Part shown: in pieces, positions 23,717-36,160 of the stretch
Layout: every line of letters begins with the position of its first letter
Position numbering within the stretch: the first letter of the stretch is position 1
From: Thelonectria olida
Taxonomy: Eukaryota; Ascomycota; Sordariomycetes; Hypocreales; Nectriaceae
Direction: 5' to 3'
Assembly (NCBI GenBank): GCA_020736575.1
Contig: JAGPYM010000005.1
Coordinates: 930,001-994,000, forward strand
DNA length: 64,000 nt
Translations under genes and position numbers: made by a program
Notes under the pieces: model-generated
Seen by the model: the letters and a program-made list of their open reading frames with translations, nothing else
What the model was told of the DNA's origin: nothing
Databases searched by the model: none

Positions 23717-24510
23717 GGTTGTGGAAAGGGGTATTCAAAATATGAACAGAAATAAATTAGGAAGAAAATAAACAAGGAATTTTCTTATTACACAGCTCCC
23801 AGGTTGATGTAATCGGAAAATCAACATCTTTGAACTACACCCTCATGTGAGTTGGTGGTTTGATAAAGCAGAGTGAGTCTCGGGCCTCGGAAAAGCCATA
23901 TCGCCGAAACATTTGGCGTGCGCAACGGTCGCGAAGGCAGGTACGCGCGGAGCAGAGTGGACCTGGTTCGGGCACGAGCAGCTTGAGTCTTGTCAAGGAG
24001 GGACCACGGACCACACAGGTCAACTATCATCCCCGTTCGCCGCCTCGTCCACAAACCACCACCTCCATCCACTCAAACAGCCTTACAAGACAGCAATAGG
24101 TACCAAGACCCGGCCCCAAGCAAACGCTCTGCGCTGCGCCTGAGACGAACCACAATCGACGACGATGCGAGCGCTCTAGCCCGACTCTGCCTCTCGCTTT
24201 CCCCCTCCTTCTCGTCATCAGACCCCAACAACAACCGCACCCATCATTGCTGTTCCCTGCCGCATCCTTATCCAGTCCTCATCACCCCGCCTCGGTGGCC
24301 CTTGTTGACGACGTTATCGATACCCATACCCTGTCTTTTTCTGTACGAATACTTCGTAGACAGCACCGTTAATTATCGACACCCACCGACCCCGCCAATC
24401 TCTTCTTCCAACCGCACACGCCTGAAGGACGACGTCGCCGCTCGTCGTCGCCCAGGCCTTCATCCCAAACCATACTCCCAATCCCATTTAATCCTTTACT
24501 TGACGACGTC
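23717..24510. other. Divergent promoter of JmjC and CK2 beta genes
   Basis: 794 bp between outward-facing starts. From about 24030 the plus strand is strongly pyrimidine- and CA-rich, consistent with the CK2 beta 5' leader. The ORFs there are low-complexity and are not proposed as genes. Confidence 0.6.
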
Positions 24511-25604
24511 ATGTCGACCTCGTCGGGCGTGCCCGAGTCATGGATCTCCAGCTTCTGCTCCCTGCTCGGCCATGAATATTTCGCAGAGGTGTCGGAAGAC
24601 TTTATCGAAGACGATTTCAACTTGACTGGCCTGCAGACTCAGGTCAGCATGTATAAGGAAGCCTTAGAGGTATGTTTTGCCTGTAAATGCAAAAGGCTCG
24701 GGTGATGCTGACGAGCACGTGCTCTTGCGCGCGCATGTAGATGATCTTGGACGTCGAACCAGAAGATGACGAAGACGAAGACGAGGAAGATGAGGAAGAG
24801 GACGATAACGAATCAGGACTGGGTGAAGGACAGGATCGTATGGGCAGAGAGCGGAGACACCACAGCAGGATGGCCAGCGACCTTTCCGTTATCGAGTCCT
24901 CCGCCGAGATGCTCTACGGTCTTATTCACCAACGCTTCATTTGCTCTCGCGCCGGCATCCAACAAATGAGCGAGAAGTACGAGCTAGGTCACTTCGGCTG
25001 CTGCCCCAGGACAAATTGCGAGCAAGCCCGCACTTTGCCCGTCGGCCTCTCTGATATCCCCGGCAAGGATACCGTCAAGCTCTTCTGTCCATCGTGCCTC
25101 GACGTCTACGTTCCGCCTAATAGTCGCTTCCAAACCGTCGATGGCGCCTTCTTCGGCCGCACGTTTGGCGCTCTCTTCCTCCTGACCTTCCCTGAATACG
25201 ATCTCACCAAACGCGGCATCGAGGTCCTTGCCAGTGCCAACTCTCGCGTTCTTGACGCCGAAGGCCTTGTCAACGGCATGTACGCAAAGAATATCGGTCC
25301 CGGCCTTGGCCCAGGGCGCATATACGAACCTCGCATCTACGGTTTCCGCGTTTCGGAGCGGGCACGATCGGGCCCCCGCATGCAGTGGCTCCGTGATCGA
25401 CCTGCCGATGTCAGCGAGTTGGACGAGGCCCGTCTTTATGCCGAGCAGAATCCAGACTCAGACGACGAAGATGAGAGCATGAACATGAACGGCCGTGTGG
25501 TGGTCCGTCGCCGCCCGCCTGGCAATGCTCGCCTTCGCAAGCAGCAATCCCACAACGGCAGCCCGATGGCGCTGTCCACCAATGGTGCCGAGTCCGAGCT
25601 GTAG
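24511..25604 (+). CDS. CKB1: Casein kinase II regulatory (beta) subunit
   Basis: Beta subunit of protein kinase CK2; it dimerises and docks substrates to the catalytic alpha subunits. Exons 24511-24669 and 24741-25604 give 340 aa. The family start WISSFCSLLGHEYFAEVSED is followed by DFIEDDFNLTGL. A strongly acidic run (about residues 57-78) comes next, then AEMLYGLIHQRFI. The zinc module has C141 and C146 (CPRTNC) and C169 and C172 (CPSC), with LPVGLSDIPG between them and DGAFFGRTF after. The C-terminal tail is long and divergent, rich in Asp/Ser and then Arg. The acidic insert and tail make it longer than the roughly 215-aa animal protein, as is common in fungi. The 71-nt intron is in phase 0. 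Confidence 0.96.
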
Positions 25605-26145
25605 CGTCGCCCGGCCGCGGCGGGTATATCCCAGTCGAGCCGGGACCTGGAGCCCAATGACCAAGAGCAAGGGCGTTCATGGAAAGGACACATAAATGTG
25701 GTAGGGTTTTCTCTCCATGTGAGTTGCGTCGGAAATGCCCTCACCACAGTTGGATAGAGAGGTACACCCATTAAGCAGAGAATTATTTCAGACATCCCAA
25801 CGGCAGAAATGGAATACAGATGTTTGGCCAATTTGGAGGAGAGGATGATACGGCAGGGCGGTCCTTTGGGTTTGTGTTTTTTTTTAATGCATAGACGGCG
25901 TTGAACGTTATTAGGCAACGAAAAAATACATATGAACTGCGTATTTGGTCGTTCCGGGTTTTTCTTCCCAAGCTTCCGTTTTCATCTAAGTCCACGAGAC
26001 TATAGAGGTCGTTCGGAACATTCATCAGAGATTAGGCAGACGTATCAAACCCTCTCTATTGTTGTGTATTCGTATGCATGTCTAATAACACTGCCCATTT
26101 CTAAGTGTGCATGTTCATCATCAAAGACAGGTTGACCAGGGTATC
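25605..26145. other. 3'-3' spacer between CK2 beta and the phytochrome gene
   Basis: 541 bp between convergent stops, AT-rich in its second half, with a run of nine T near 25877-25885. It presumably holds both 3' UTRs. No gene was seen. Confidence 0.6.
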
Positions 26146-29100
26146 TTAAACCGTGTCCGTCTTCTCTATTAGATTCAGTTGTTTGTCGCTCGTTTCCTCG
26201 GCTTTTGGTGTTACTTCACTCGAGGCGAGCCCAGCGTCACATTTGTTACCAAACCATCCACCCCGTTCCCATTGTCCAGATTCGTACAGACAGGTAAGCC
26301 GCACATCTTCATCCGAAATTCCTGCGAGTAGAGTATTAAGTCGCTTGAAGTCGATAGGCTTGAGAATCCATCCGTCGAATCCAGCATCGACATAAATTTG
26401 CTTTTCCTTCTCCAACAGGGATGCAGACACGGCAAAAATGGGGATGCGATGATTGCTAGATGCCAACCACGAGTGCCCGGCGTGTTCTGTCGACTTTTCC
26501 GTTGCTCGAATCATCTTCGTACTCGTGAGGCCATCCACGATAGGCATCTAGTCCAAATACGTTAACCACGACTCGATCGTTTGTTAAGAGACCTATTATT
26601 ACCTGCATGTCCATCAATACTACATCAAAGGTTGCCGATCTTTCCCTGTAAACTGTTGCACATTCCTCGCCGTTGGCTGTATGATGGACCCCGTGCCCTG
26701 CCCTCTCGAGCCGCTTCCTCAGAATCTTCATATTGATGGGGTCGTCTTCGGCGACTAGGACCTGGAGCCGAAGCTGGTCCGTAATCTGCGTCGTAGCACT
26801 AGCAATGCTATTGGTACGAGCTTTCTGGTGGAGATTACTGGGTTCCTCGGAAGATTCCTCCTCAGACGGAGGGTTCTGAGTGGTTTTGTGCTGTCTAGGC
26901 ACGTCAGTATACTCATCAGGTATCCTGACAGCCCTGACGGGGGTCTTAGAATCGCGAACATCTGCAAATCCGGGTGCTTGTGCTCGTTCAGACCGTGGGT
27001 GGAAAGCACGGTTGGGGCTCTGGGGCGTTAAGCACTGGGCTTCGGGCGAGCGCCCCCGAATGCTTCGAGGCGCCGATGTAATTGAATTCGAGCGGGCTTT
27101 GGGATGTGGGTCGGGTTCCAGGACGGGATACTCGGGCTCCTTGTCGTCCAAGGAAAGGGGAGTCTGAATTGCATCGATCAGCCGCTCGGCATCACTGCGA
27201 CGGCTGGCGAGACTTTCACCACTCTTGTGGCTATTGAAGCTTGCTTGTTCGGCATGAGCCTCTGCTTGCACAATGAGGTTCGAGATACTCGTCCGGTTGA
27301 CCAGCATGATCTCGCCTTCAGGAGCAACCTTGAGTGATTCGAGAGCGGAGATGACTGAATTTGCGTTCTGAGTTGGGGGAGCGGCTTCGTGCTCGCTTCC
27401 AGTCGCAGGCTGCTCCTCTGGGAGGAGAAAAGGTATTTGAATAACGAATCTTGATCCCTGGCCAATCTCTGACTTCAGACGAAGCTGACCATTCATATTC
27501 CTGATGATACGGGCGACAATCGCTAACCCAAGGCCCAGAGTCCGCATCTCGGCCTGTTTCTCAGCCATCGAGGCTGGGAGAGGCGATTCTTCCGTGCTGA
27601 CCTGTTCTAGATCACGGAAAAGCGTATCCAACTGTCGCCCGCTCATACCAGCACCGGTATCTTCCACGACGAATTCAATTATGGCTTGTCGATCCCTCAA
27701 ATCAGTGACAAAGACTTCGATCCTGACATGGCCGGTTGCAGTATGAGTGACGGCATTTGCGGTAATGTTGGAGATTGCCTGCCGAATTCGTCGCTCGTCA
27801 CCATGCACCCGTTGTGGTAGCCCGGGATGTTCCACGATATGGTATTCGATCCCCTTTCGCTTGGCGTCAACACGGAAAGGCTCGGTGGCGTCGCGCACGC
27901 AAGTAGAAAGATCAAACACGTCATTTTTGACGAGATTTTGGCCTTCTTCTGTTTTGGTCAAGTCGAGCAAATCGTTTATTACATAAATTAACGACTTCGA
28001 GGCCGAATGAGACCGAGCGAGACTCTCTCGAGTTTCATCATCAAGCGTCCCTTCGAGGGCGATTTCGAGATAGTTGATAATAGCGTTAAGCGGAGTGCGA
28101 ACTTCGTGGGCCGAGTTTGCGAGTAAAAGGCGTGTAAGATTGCTGCTTCGAAGAGCTGCCTCTTTCTGGCGCCACACCTCGATGAATTTGCCTGAGGATA
28201 CATGTCAATACAAGGTAACTAATGAGGCATTGGAAACACGCACCGTAGACAAGACACAAGACAGCAGCTGTTTCGATCTGCTCCTCAGTCCACTCCCGGC
28301 AACTGTCAACGACGGTTTCATGCCAAGTCTTAAAGCTTTTCCGTGGCTCCAGATAGCCAGCTGTGCCCTCTCGAACAACTTTTTCGTAGGGGTTTCCAGC
28401 CCACTTGACCTCTTTGATCTGCCCCGCACGTAAGAAGACAATGAAATCATTGCCGCCGACGCTTAATGGAACATACAGTATGCCTGCAATGAGCTGGAAG
28501 CCAGGTGGATATCGCAGGTCAGGAAAGTCCTTTTTAACATCCTGCGAGGCAACAACGGAGGTGAGCCTCCGCATTCGGAGATATTCAAGCATGACTAGTG
28601 CTTCTTGACTTTCCTCAATCAAGCCGAGGATCTTAGTCTCTCCTTGTATAGACAACAGCCCATAGTCAGCGTCGAACAGCTTCAGGAGGTCTTCTGACGA
28701 CGCTATGATGTAGCCCGAAGGATTATGTTCAGTTGGTGCAGTGTTGATGAGTTTTCGGGCTTGCAATCGAGATGCATATGATAGCCTCTCAATGTTCCTA
28801 GATGCAGTGTCTCCAACCAAACGACACATTTTCCTGATCGGAAAGGACACTCGCATGCCATGATTCCCATAAGAATGGCATGATATCAAGCCCCATAGTT
28901 CGTTGAAGGCGTTTATCGATATTGACATGGAGGATCGCACCGCCATGTTAGCAAGATATTTGAGGTGAACTGGTGACATTGCTCGGAGGTAGGCGTGACT
29001 CATGTCTAGGGGAACCTCTAGGTCTTCCTTGGTACGGCAGACAATTCTGGCGGTGTCCTGGTCTCGGTCGTAGAGCAACCGCACCTTATTCAGCTTGTAG

Positions 29101-30653
29101 AGATCTCGGGCTTGTCGAGGGATGTCGGATGCGGGAAAGTGTAGGCCTTTGTAAAGATCACTGGTCATTGAGGTGTCGACCAGCTCGGTTACTACCTTGC
29201 CGTTGAAAGTTGCATCGAACTGATATATCATGACACGGTGGAATCCAGTGAGTTCCTTGATGATGCCGACTAAGATTTTGAGAAACCTTTCCAAGTTTGG
29301 CGCTGAGGCTAATTGATCCTGGACCTGGGACATGATGTCAAAGACTTGCATTGCGCCTTGCTCTCCTCTTCTTTTCCTGGCACTTCTTAGGACTCTGAGA
29401 GGTTTGCTGAGAATTTCTGTGCTCTCTTCAATCTCCTCCAACGTAGGGTTAGACTGAAGAGTATCGTGCGGCACATCTGGGGTCAGATCAGCCGACGGTC
29501 GTAGCGGGTATTCGGGGTCCTCGTCCAACTCAAACTCGCAAATGATGAGGTCGGGATGGGCCGGATTGACGTGAATAGCGCACCAGAGCTTCGTGCTCTT
29601 CTTCTTGGGGATTCTAACCGACAGGCTAAACACTTCGGGTCCGTTGATGGCAGGGTCAGCGTCTTCATCGCGGATGAAATCGATGTGGTCGAGTAAGTTG
29701 TCTTGTTGCTCGTCGGTTAAGATGTCAAGAAAGCTGGAGAGTTTGAAGAGCTGACGGGGTGAATATCCTAATAATCTCTCTGAGTTTTCGCTGACGTATC
29801 GAACGGCGAAGCAGCCTTCGGGTTCTTCACGCAGAGCGAGTAGAACACCGAACATTTGGACTGCGCCGGGGGTGTGAATCGGCTCATCCTCACACCTCTG
29901 CAAATCATTGTCGCGTCCAGTGATGACTGCGTGGCCATCCTCTGTGACGACATGAGTGAAGCGGGTCGCGAAATGCTGATCGTCAACTGATTGTCCAACC
30001 GAGAACTGGGATGAAATATCAGGAACTTCCTGGCCGGGTGTTCGTTCGCCGTGGGAAGGCAAGTCCTCGGATTCGTGGTCAGATAGGGAAATGTCGAGTT
30101 GCAAAGGGGTGGAGCTTGGGCCGTGTCGAGCAGCATCCAACTGTATACTTGACATGGGGCCACTCAAAACATTCTTTCTCCGCATCGCCGCTGCGAAATA
30201 GTCACTATTAGAAGCTCTGGGTTTGCTAACGGCTGGTAGGGTATCTGATCGCGTCCGGTCTGATCCGGGTCCAGCCTGATGAGCTCCGGGGAGCTGAGTA
30301 GAGTTGGATCGGGTAGGATCGAGTGTCGTATCGAGGCTGATTACCGATCGGATAGGGAAGACTCGGTCGCCGGAGATGTCAGAGCGGTTTGAGGGATGTC
30401 CTAGTTGCTTGTCGGATGATGCACTCCATGGAGAGAAAGGCGTTTCGACCACCGCGGCGTTGTTGCTCGCTTCTGTCGCTGAAAATGATCTGGTAGGGTG
30501 TGTTAGGGCCTTTAGAGTAAAGGGCTTAGGGTTGGAATTTGAAGGGAGTTCGGTTTCGAATGAATTCGGAGTTAGGTCGACACTTTCTGGTGAGGCAACG
30601 GGCTCCTTGGACTGGCCTGCAGGCTGGTCCTCGTTTCTCTGCGAGGCGTCCAT
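26146..30653 (-). CDS. fphA: Fungal phytochrome, hybrid histidine kinase
   Basis: Red/far-red photoreceptor kinase of the fungal phytochrome family. Exons 30653-28244, 28191-26603 and 26547-26146 give 1466 aa. Order: a Ser/Pro-rich N-terminal extension (1 to about 235); PAS domain with C254 in LQRCEDEPIHTPG, the biliverdin-attachment position; GAF domain (about 440-620) with FHRVMIYQFD, PASDIPRQARDLY and SMSISI; and the PHY domain (about 630-800). Then come HisKA with the phospho-acceptor H831 (NSAHEVRTPLNAI), HATPase (DTGAGMSG, LGLGLAIV), a Ser/Pro-rich linker, and a receiver domain with D1331 (VVLMDM) and the terminal-Lys segment WILKPIDF. The 55-nt second intron splits the receiver just after the phospho-acceptor. 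The start is the first ATG of the frame. All residues expected for chromophore binding and phosphorelay are present, so it should be active. Confidence 0.94.
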
Positions 30654-33600
30654 TGAAACTAGGGTACCGCTACCCAAAGTGGCAATGCCGGGCGCGAGAA
30701 TGGAGGAAGGGAGGGAGGTTAAGGAGCAAGATCCAAACAGAGGCAGTCTATTCGTGTAGTGGAAGGACTCAATGAATGCGGCACGGCAAAGGGCTCGAGG
30801 CACGCCTGAGCTGAGGTCCGATTTCAAGGTATATGCAAGATCCAAGGTGGAGGAATAGAAGAAGGCTGAGTGCCCGGATCGATCTCAATCTCAACGGTGA
30901 CGGAAACTGAGATTCGATGGGGCCAACGGAGGGATGGGATAGGAGGGCTGGAGGAAGCTAGTGAGTATAGGGATGGCGGATGTCGAGCGGGACACGGGAA
31001 TGTTTGGCAATGGAAAAATGCCGTGCCACCTGGTTGGTGCAACTTCATGCGGTTGCAAGATGCTTCAGACTGAGAATGAGAACAAGAGAGATGGCGCCCG
31101 CGTCGCCTCGTCCATAGAAGTGGCGGGACACAGTGCGATGGATTCTCAGTTTCCCACCAGCCATGGAAAGTGGGCGGGCAGAGGCAACTTGCGACCATTA
31201 TTAGCGTGAGTAGCTTGTCGATCGCCCGTCGATCGTGTCTCGGTTTCCATAACTTGACAACTTGACGAATTATTGGGCACTATGACCCATGTTTGCTCTT
31301 TAACCCGGCCCATCGGTACTTGGTTTACGAAGGGCTACTGTATCAGCGTGGGGTTGCGTGGATACATTTGTATTGCAGTCGTTATCCGCCCGCAAGGCTG
31401 CTGTTGAGAGGGCATGCAAATATGGTCTCGTTGAGGACTAGATACTAGCCCAAGGCAAACTGGCTACGTGAAGTCTGATTGACACTATTGACTTGGGACT
31501 GTCGCGCTCACTATCTGCGATAGGATTCTACGACCTCTGCCCACAACCTGAATCGTGACTACCTTAGGCCTGGACCGCTGCTCTTGCATCAGGGGCAATC
31601 GGCGATGAGGGGCATGTGCCCCTCTCAATACCAGCGCCTGTGTTTGTCTCGTGCGCGCAACACGGACGCGGGACTAATTAGGACCATTGAACCGCATCAA
31701 AAGACAAGAGAAGAGAGAAGGTTTTGCAAAGCGGAATATAGGCTGCATCTGGTTCTAAATCCTGAGCAATTATAGGCGAACTGTACAAAGCGCATAGAAG
31801 CCAAGACAGTCGAGATAGGACATGGAAGCACTGTGCACTCGCCACATCCCACTTGCCTAAACGGTGCATGACATCATCGGAGCCGGTCAGAATGCTCCGG
31901 TAAGGCCAAAGGATGAAACAACTGGCCAATGACGTGTAGATCGCACTCAGGGAGGGACCTCCATGCAAATCCCGTTGTCGCTTGCACCGCCATACAAAAT
32001 ACCTCAGTTGCTACCTATCATGTGGCTTTAACTTGTTTGACCCCCCCTTCACCATGAGCAAACATGGATGAATTCTGACCCTGAGCCCCCTGCAGCTGCC
32101 ACTCAATCTCCACCGACGTACGCCCGATGCGAAAGCAGACGAGAGCGGCCCGATGGAGTTCGGAAGCCATCTTCTTCCGAGTCGCAGTTTCGGGCTCCCG
32201 AAGAAACCCATGCCCACCATCTCTTTCATCCAAGAAGCATCTGGCCCTGAGTGCGACACGATCTTAAAGCGCCATCGGCCTTGGCTTCACTGTGACTACG
32301 CATTCGCCATTTTGTGTTGTGTTTGCTGCATTTGCCGACATGGACACGTCGCACAACGCGGAGAGCCGAATTCGGGTGTGAGCAGAGAACAAGCTTACCT
32401 CGAGGTACCCGACCTAAGTTGGGGCACAAGGCCGCATCAGATCCAACATGTGTCTAACCGCAAGAGATGGGACAAACCGGCATTCCGTTGTTTGGAGTAC
32501 GACCGGAAGCCAATCGTGAATACTTACCCGGCACACACTCGGAAATGGTCAACAGAAGCGTGAACAGGTCTGGGCTTCGAGATTCTCAAGGGCACCTCGC
32601 ACACGTGGAACAGTAACAGTTTTGAGATTGTAGTCAATGGCTTCACAAGCTACAACCTTAATGCATTCTGACCTTGAAAATTAGCCTCAAAGGAGCAAGC
32701 ATGAACAAGGCCAAATGGAGGGAGATCAACAAAAGAGAGTTTACTCAGAGAAAGCTGGTGCTTGTAGCGGGCAGGCTGATCTGCGATGGACGGATAGGTA
32801 GACGATAGCCTCGATAAGTGCATTAACTGGCTTCATGCACAAGTTCAAGAGAAGACCTGCAAGTGTCCTCCCGTGCGAACAAATTGCCTTTTTTATTCAT
32901 ATCAAATGCTGTGCCACTCCGCTGCGGACACCCGTGAAATTGATACTATAAGGAACCTATTTGCAACATGAGAGCACAAAGGAAAAGAAGGATGACACGG
33001 GGACACAATTCCAAACTTGAGGCTTGTGACAATCGTCATTTCTTTGCCGAATTTCATCTTAACTTACATCTATTATATTGGGAGGGCGTTTCATGGCTTC
33101 ACTTGAGGACAAGACTTTGAATGATTTGAGTGACTGAACGACCCGCGAGAGATGCCGAACTCTTTTTAACCGTACAACGCAGGGTGGTCAGCACTTCGCA
33201 TTAATGGTTGAGCGGGCCATTACTATGCCTTCTGCTGATGATAATGAGGTCCCTAAATTGGCAAGTCCAACGAGCAGTATCACGAAATGTGCCAAGATGC
33301 ATTCAGTGTAAGATCTTTAGGCTTGGCCCTGTAGTACCATGGTTGTTAGTCCAGCACAACTTCAAGAGCGATGTACTTGCATCAAAGGTGCTCAGTGGGT
33401 GTGAGCCTATGAAGATATTGGTGTTACTTGGCCGGGTAGTCGCTTAGGAGCTTCTATCGTGAGTTTCTGGCTGCCAGGCTTGCTAGTTCCGAGACGTGTT
33501 ACACGGAGAAGAGGGTACCTAAGAATGGCAGCAAATCACATACAATACCGCGATATAGACGCAAGAAGACTGGCAGAAACCTCAACCATACGAATGAGTG

Positions 33601-34884
33601 AGCCCGCTGGGAATTGACACCCTGGCATCTGCATTCACTCAGCCCAACCTGATAATTCTTCCTTGCGCAAGTGGATTTTGGTCTACATTCAGCTACTTCT
33701 ATGTTCTAGAATTTCTGCGATACAGCTATCAGAGTATGGAAAGAGCCCAGAACAACCACATCCCCGGACGCATACTGTATCGCCAGAAACGGGTTGAGCT
33801 TCCCACATTAAGACTGCCTGCGGCAACATGTTTGCCGTGCCATGTCCGACCAGATGCACAAAAGTACATGTGCAATTACGAAGGCTTCAATGACTGGAAG
33901 ATATGGCTTTCTATGTTGGCCAATTCGGCCAACGGCGTCACTCTCCACGGCTACTTGGGCGTTCTTACTCATTATCATCCGACATCTTGCTGACACCTAT
34001 CCCACAAGTCTAAGCTCGTATAGTCTCCTGCTGCGGACTGGGAGCGGTTAGCTACCTTGCTTTTGTCTACCTCTTTTGGCCGCACTCAATACCGTGTCGT
34101 GTTTGTGGCGGGGGTTGAAATCTAAAGATGAAGGTAATGGAATGGGGGAAACATCAGGGCCCCGTGTTTTACGATCACTAAACCCCCCTTGGGGAACTCT
34201 TAGCTCGGCCTCCAAGCGAACTCGGAATGCAGGGTATGAACATGTCGATGGCTTGCTTGAAATGTTAGAAAGGACACCTTAGCAACGCTGTATCCTCTCG
34301 TGCAACGGCAGTTGGTCAGAAAATGCTACATCCTGAACTGTCATAATCAATGCGTGGGTTTCCCATACAAAATGTCAAGTCAGGAACTAAGTTGAAGAAG
34401 TACATATTTGAAGAGTTTGTACGGTGTTGCCATGTTGAAGAACTCAAGATTGTCCATACTCATGTCATGTGGCCAGGCACTTGAGGCATTAACTCTACTT
34501 TCGCATAGGAGAGAAGTTCATGGCAACTGTAAACACGACCTTTCGACTAAAAGCAAAGCGAGACTGTTCAACACGTGTACCCTACCCGTTGCACTGAACT
34601 CGAGCTCAATGGAACAACCTGGACCCGGACATATCCAGGTACGAGGAAATGTCATAGTTAGAACAAAGAATAGACACTCGCAGCCAGGAAGCTATCAGGA
34701 TTGTCGAAGAGCTATTTCAGATAGTTCAATAGACTTGGAAATAAGGTAAGGAACAGCAGCAACACCGCAACTACCTGCAGTGAACACACCCTGACAACTC
34801 GTGCACACTCCTCAATGGCCGCTTAGGACAAGACCATTGATGTATCCAACAGCCCTCTTTATACATACGGGGAGGACCATCATA
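30654..34884. other. 4.2-kb region without a supported gene
   Basis: It holds the phytochrome promoter on its left and the 3' flank of the reductase gene on its right. ORFs are short (131 aa or less), several start only with GTG, and none has a recognisable domain or consistent splice joints. The AT-richer stretch at about 31200-34880 could be old transposon sequence, but no terminal repeats or coding remnants are visible. Confidence 0.5.
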
Positions 34885-36160
34885 TTACAACTTTCCCTTA
34901 ACCTCCTTCTCCCTCTCCTTCCTCATCAGCTGCGCCGACCTTAGCAACGCATACAAGCTCTGCAACCGCGGCATCTCAACCCCCCTCTCCCGCGCAATCC
35001 TCACCGGGTTCCCCAGAATCACCTCCAGCTCCAGCGGCTTGCCCGCCTCCCAGTCCAGCAGCATGCTCGGCCGCGCGCCCTTGTTGCGCGCCGTGCTGGC
35101 GATGATCTTGTCCGGCGCCGCCATCGAGTCCGGGAACGCCCGCCCCAGGATCCGCGGCACCGCGTCCCGGATCTCGTGCATGACGCCCTCCAGGTGCCGC
35201 CGCAGCTCCGCATCCGCCACCATGTCCGCGTTGCCCCGCCCGCCCGAGAGCACCGCCGACGGGTTCATGGCTGCGTTGATGCACAGCTTGTGCCACCGCA
35301 CCGTCTGCAGCCCGACCTCGTCGTGTGGATCCACGTCGCGGATGCCGCCCAGGTCCGTCCACCACCGAGTCAGCGCCTCGGTGCACTGGGTGCCGCGCCG
35401 GAGCACCGCTGCGTCGCCCGTGGCCAGGCCGTCCGTGTACGGGCCGATGCTGATGCGCGTCCACCGGTTCTGCCGGATGGTGCCCGGGGAGGTCTGCTCG
35501 GCGCTGACGACGGTGACGGCGCTCACGATAGGCGTGTCCGGGAAGCGCTTCCGGAAAGGATCCTCGACGCCCACGCCGTTCTGGATGAGCACGATGCACG
35601 ACTTTGGTCCTACAAGGGGCGTTATCATGTCCGAGTCGTCGCTCACGTCAGGCAGGGCCTTTGTGGTGACGAAGATGTAATGCCAGTCCTTCTTGTCCCC
35701 GTGGCCATCCTTTGCGGAAGCAGCGGTATCTACGGAGGGAAACGCAGCATCGGGGATGAATGTGTAGTCGCCGAATGTCCTAGTCTGTAGCTTCACGCCG
35801 TCCTTGTCGATGGCGGCGTAGTTGGAGCGAGCCACGAGTGAGACGTGGACGTTGTGAGACGGCTATACCAGACCGGCGGTCAGTCACGCGTCTCGAATCT
35901 GGGGGGAAAGACGATGAAGGGGAGTGAAGGAGCACGTTACATGATGTAGCCGGGAGGCATAAAAGCATCCCACGGCGCCGGCGCCGACAAAGACGATGTT
36001 GACACGGCTGGTCACGATAGGTTAGCACTGGTGCATCAGGTCGCCCAACCCCAATCCCATCGTTACTCATCTCCTTTCACAAGGGGTGCGAAACACATAG
36101 AGAAAAGATAGGATATGAATGGGGTGTGAGTAAGAAGAATACTCACGTGTCGTTTGCCAT
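34885..36160 (-). CDS. Ketopantoate reductase (ApbA/PanE) family protein
   Basis: NADPH-dependent 2-dehydropantoate 2-reductase family member; the classic reaction makes pantoate for coenzyme A. Exons 36160-36147 (only 14 nt), 36007-35941 and 35862-34885 give 352 aa. The Rossmann loop VGAGAVGCFYASRL has G13, G15 and G18. IQNGVGVED and SAVTVVSAEQTSPG follow the family pattern. The C-terminal domain has the catalytic-type Lys (K219) in RWHKLCINAAMNPSAVLSGG. The first exon encodes only MANDT minus one base; its donor GTGAGT is good. Coding DNA is far more GC-rich than neighbouring genes, with almost every third base G or C. Fungi carry several paralogues of this family, and some belong to secondary metabolism, so the pantothenate role is not assured. 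Confidence 0.85.

Noticed and set aside
33598..33993. 131-aa plus-strand ORF
   Set aside because: It starts at GTG and has no recognisable motif; a few aromatic hydrophobic stretches are not enough.
35039..35790. Overlapping plus-strand ORFs of 204-213 aa
   Set aside because: Opposite frames of the GC-rich reductase gene, open only because stops are rare at high GC.
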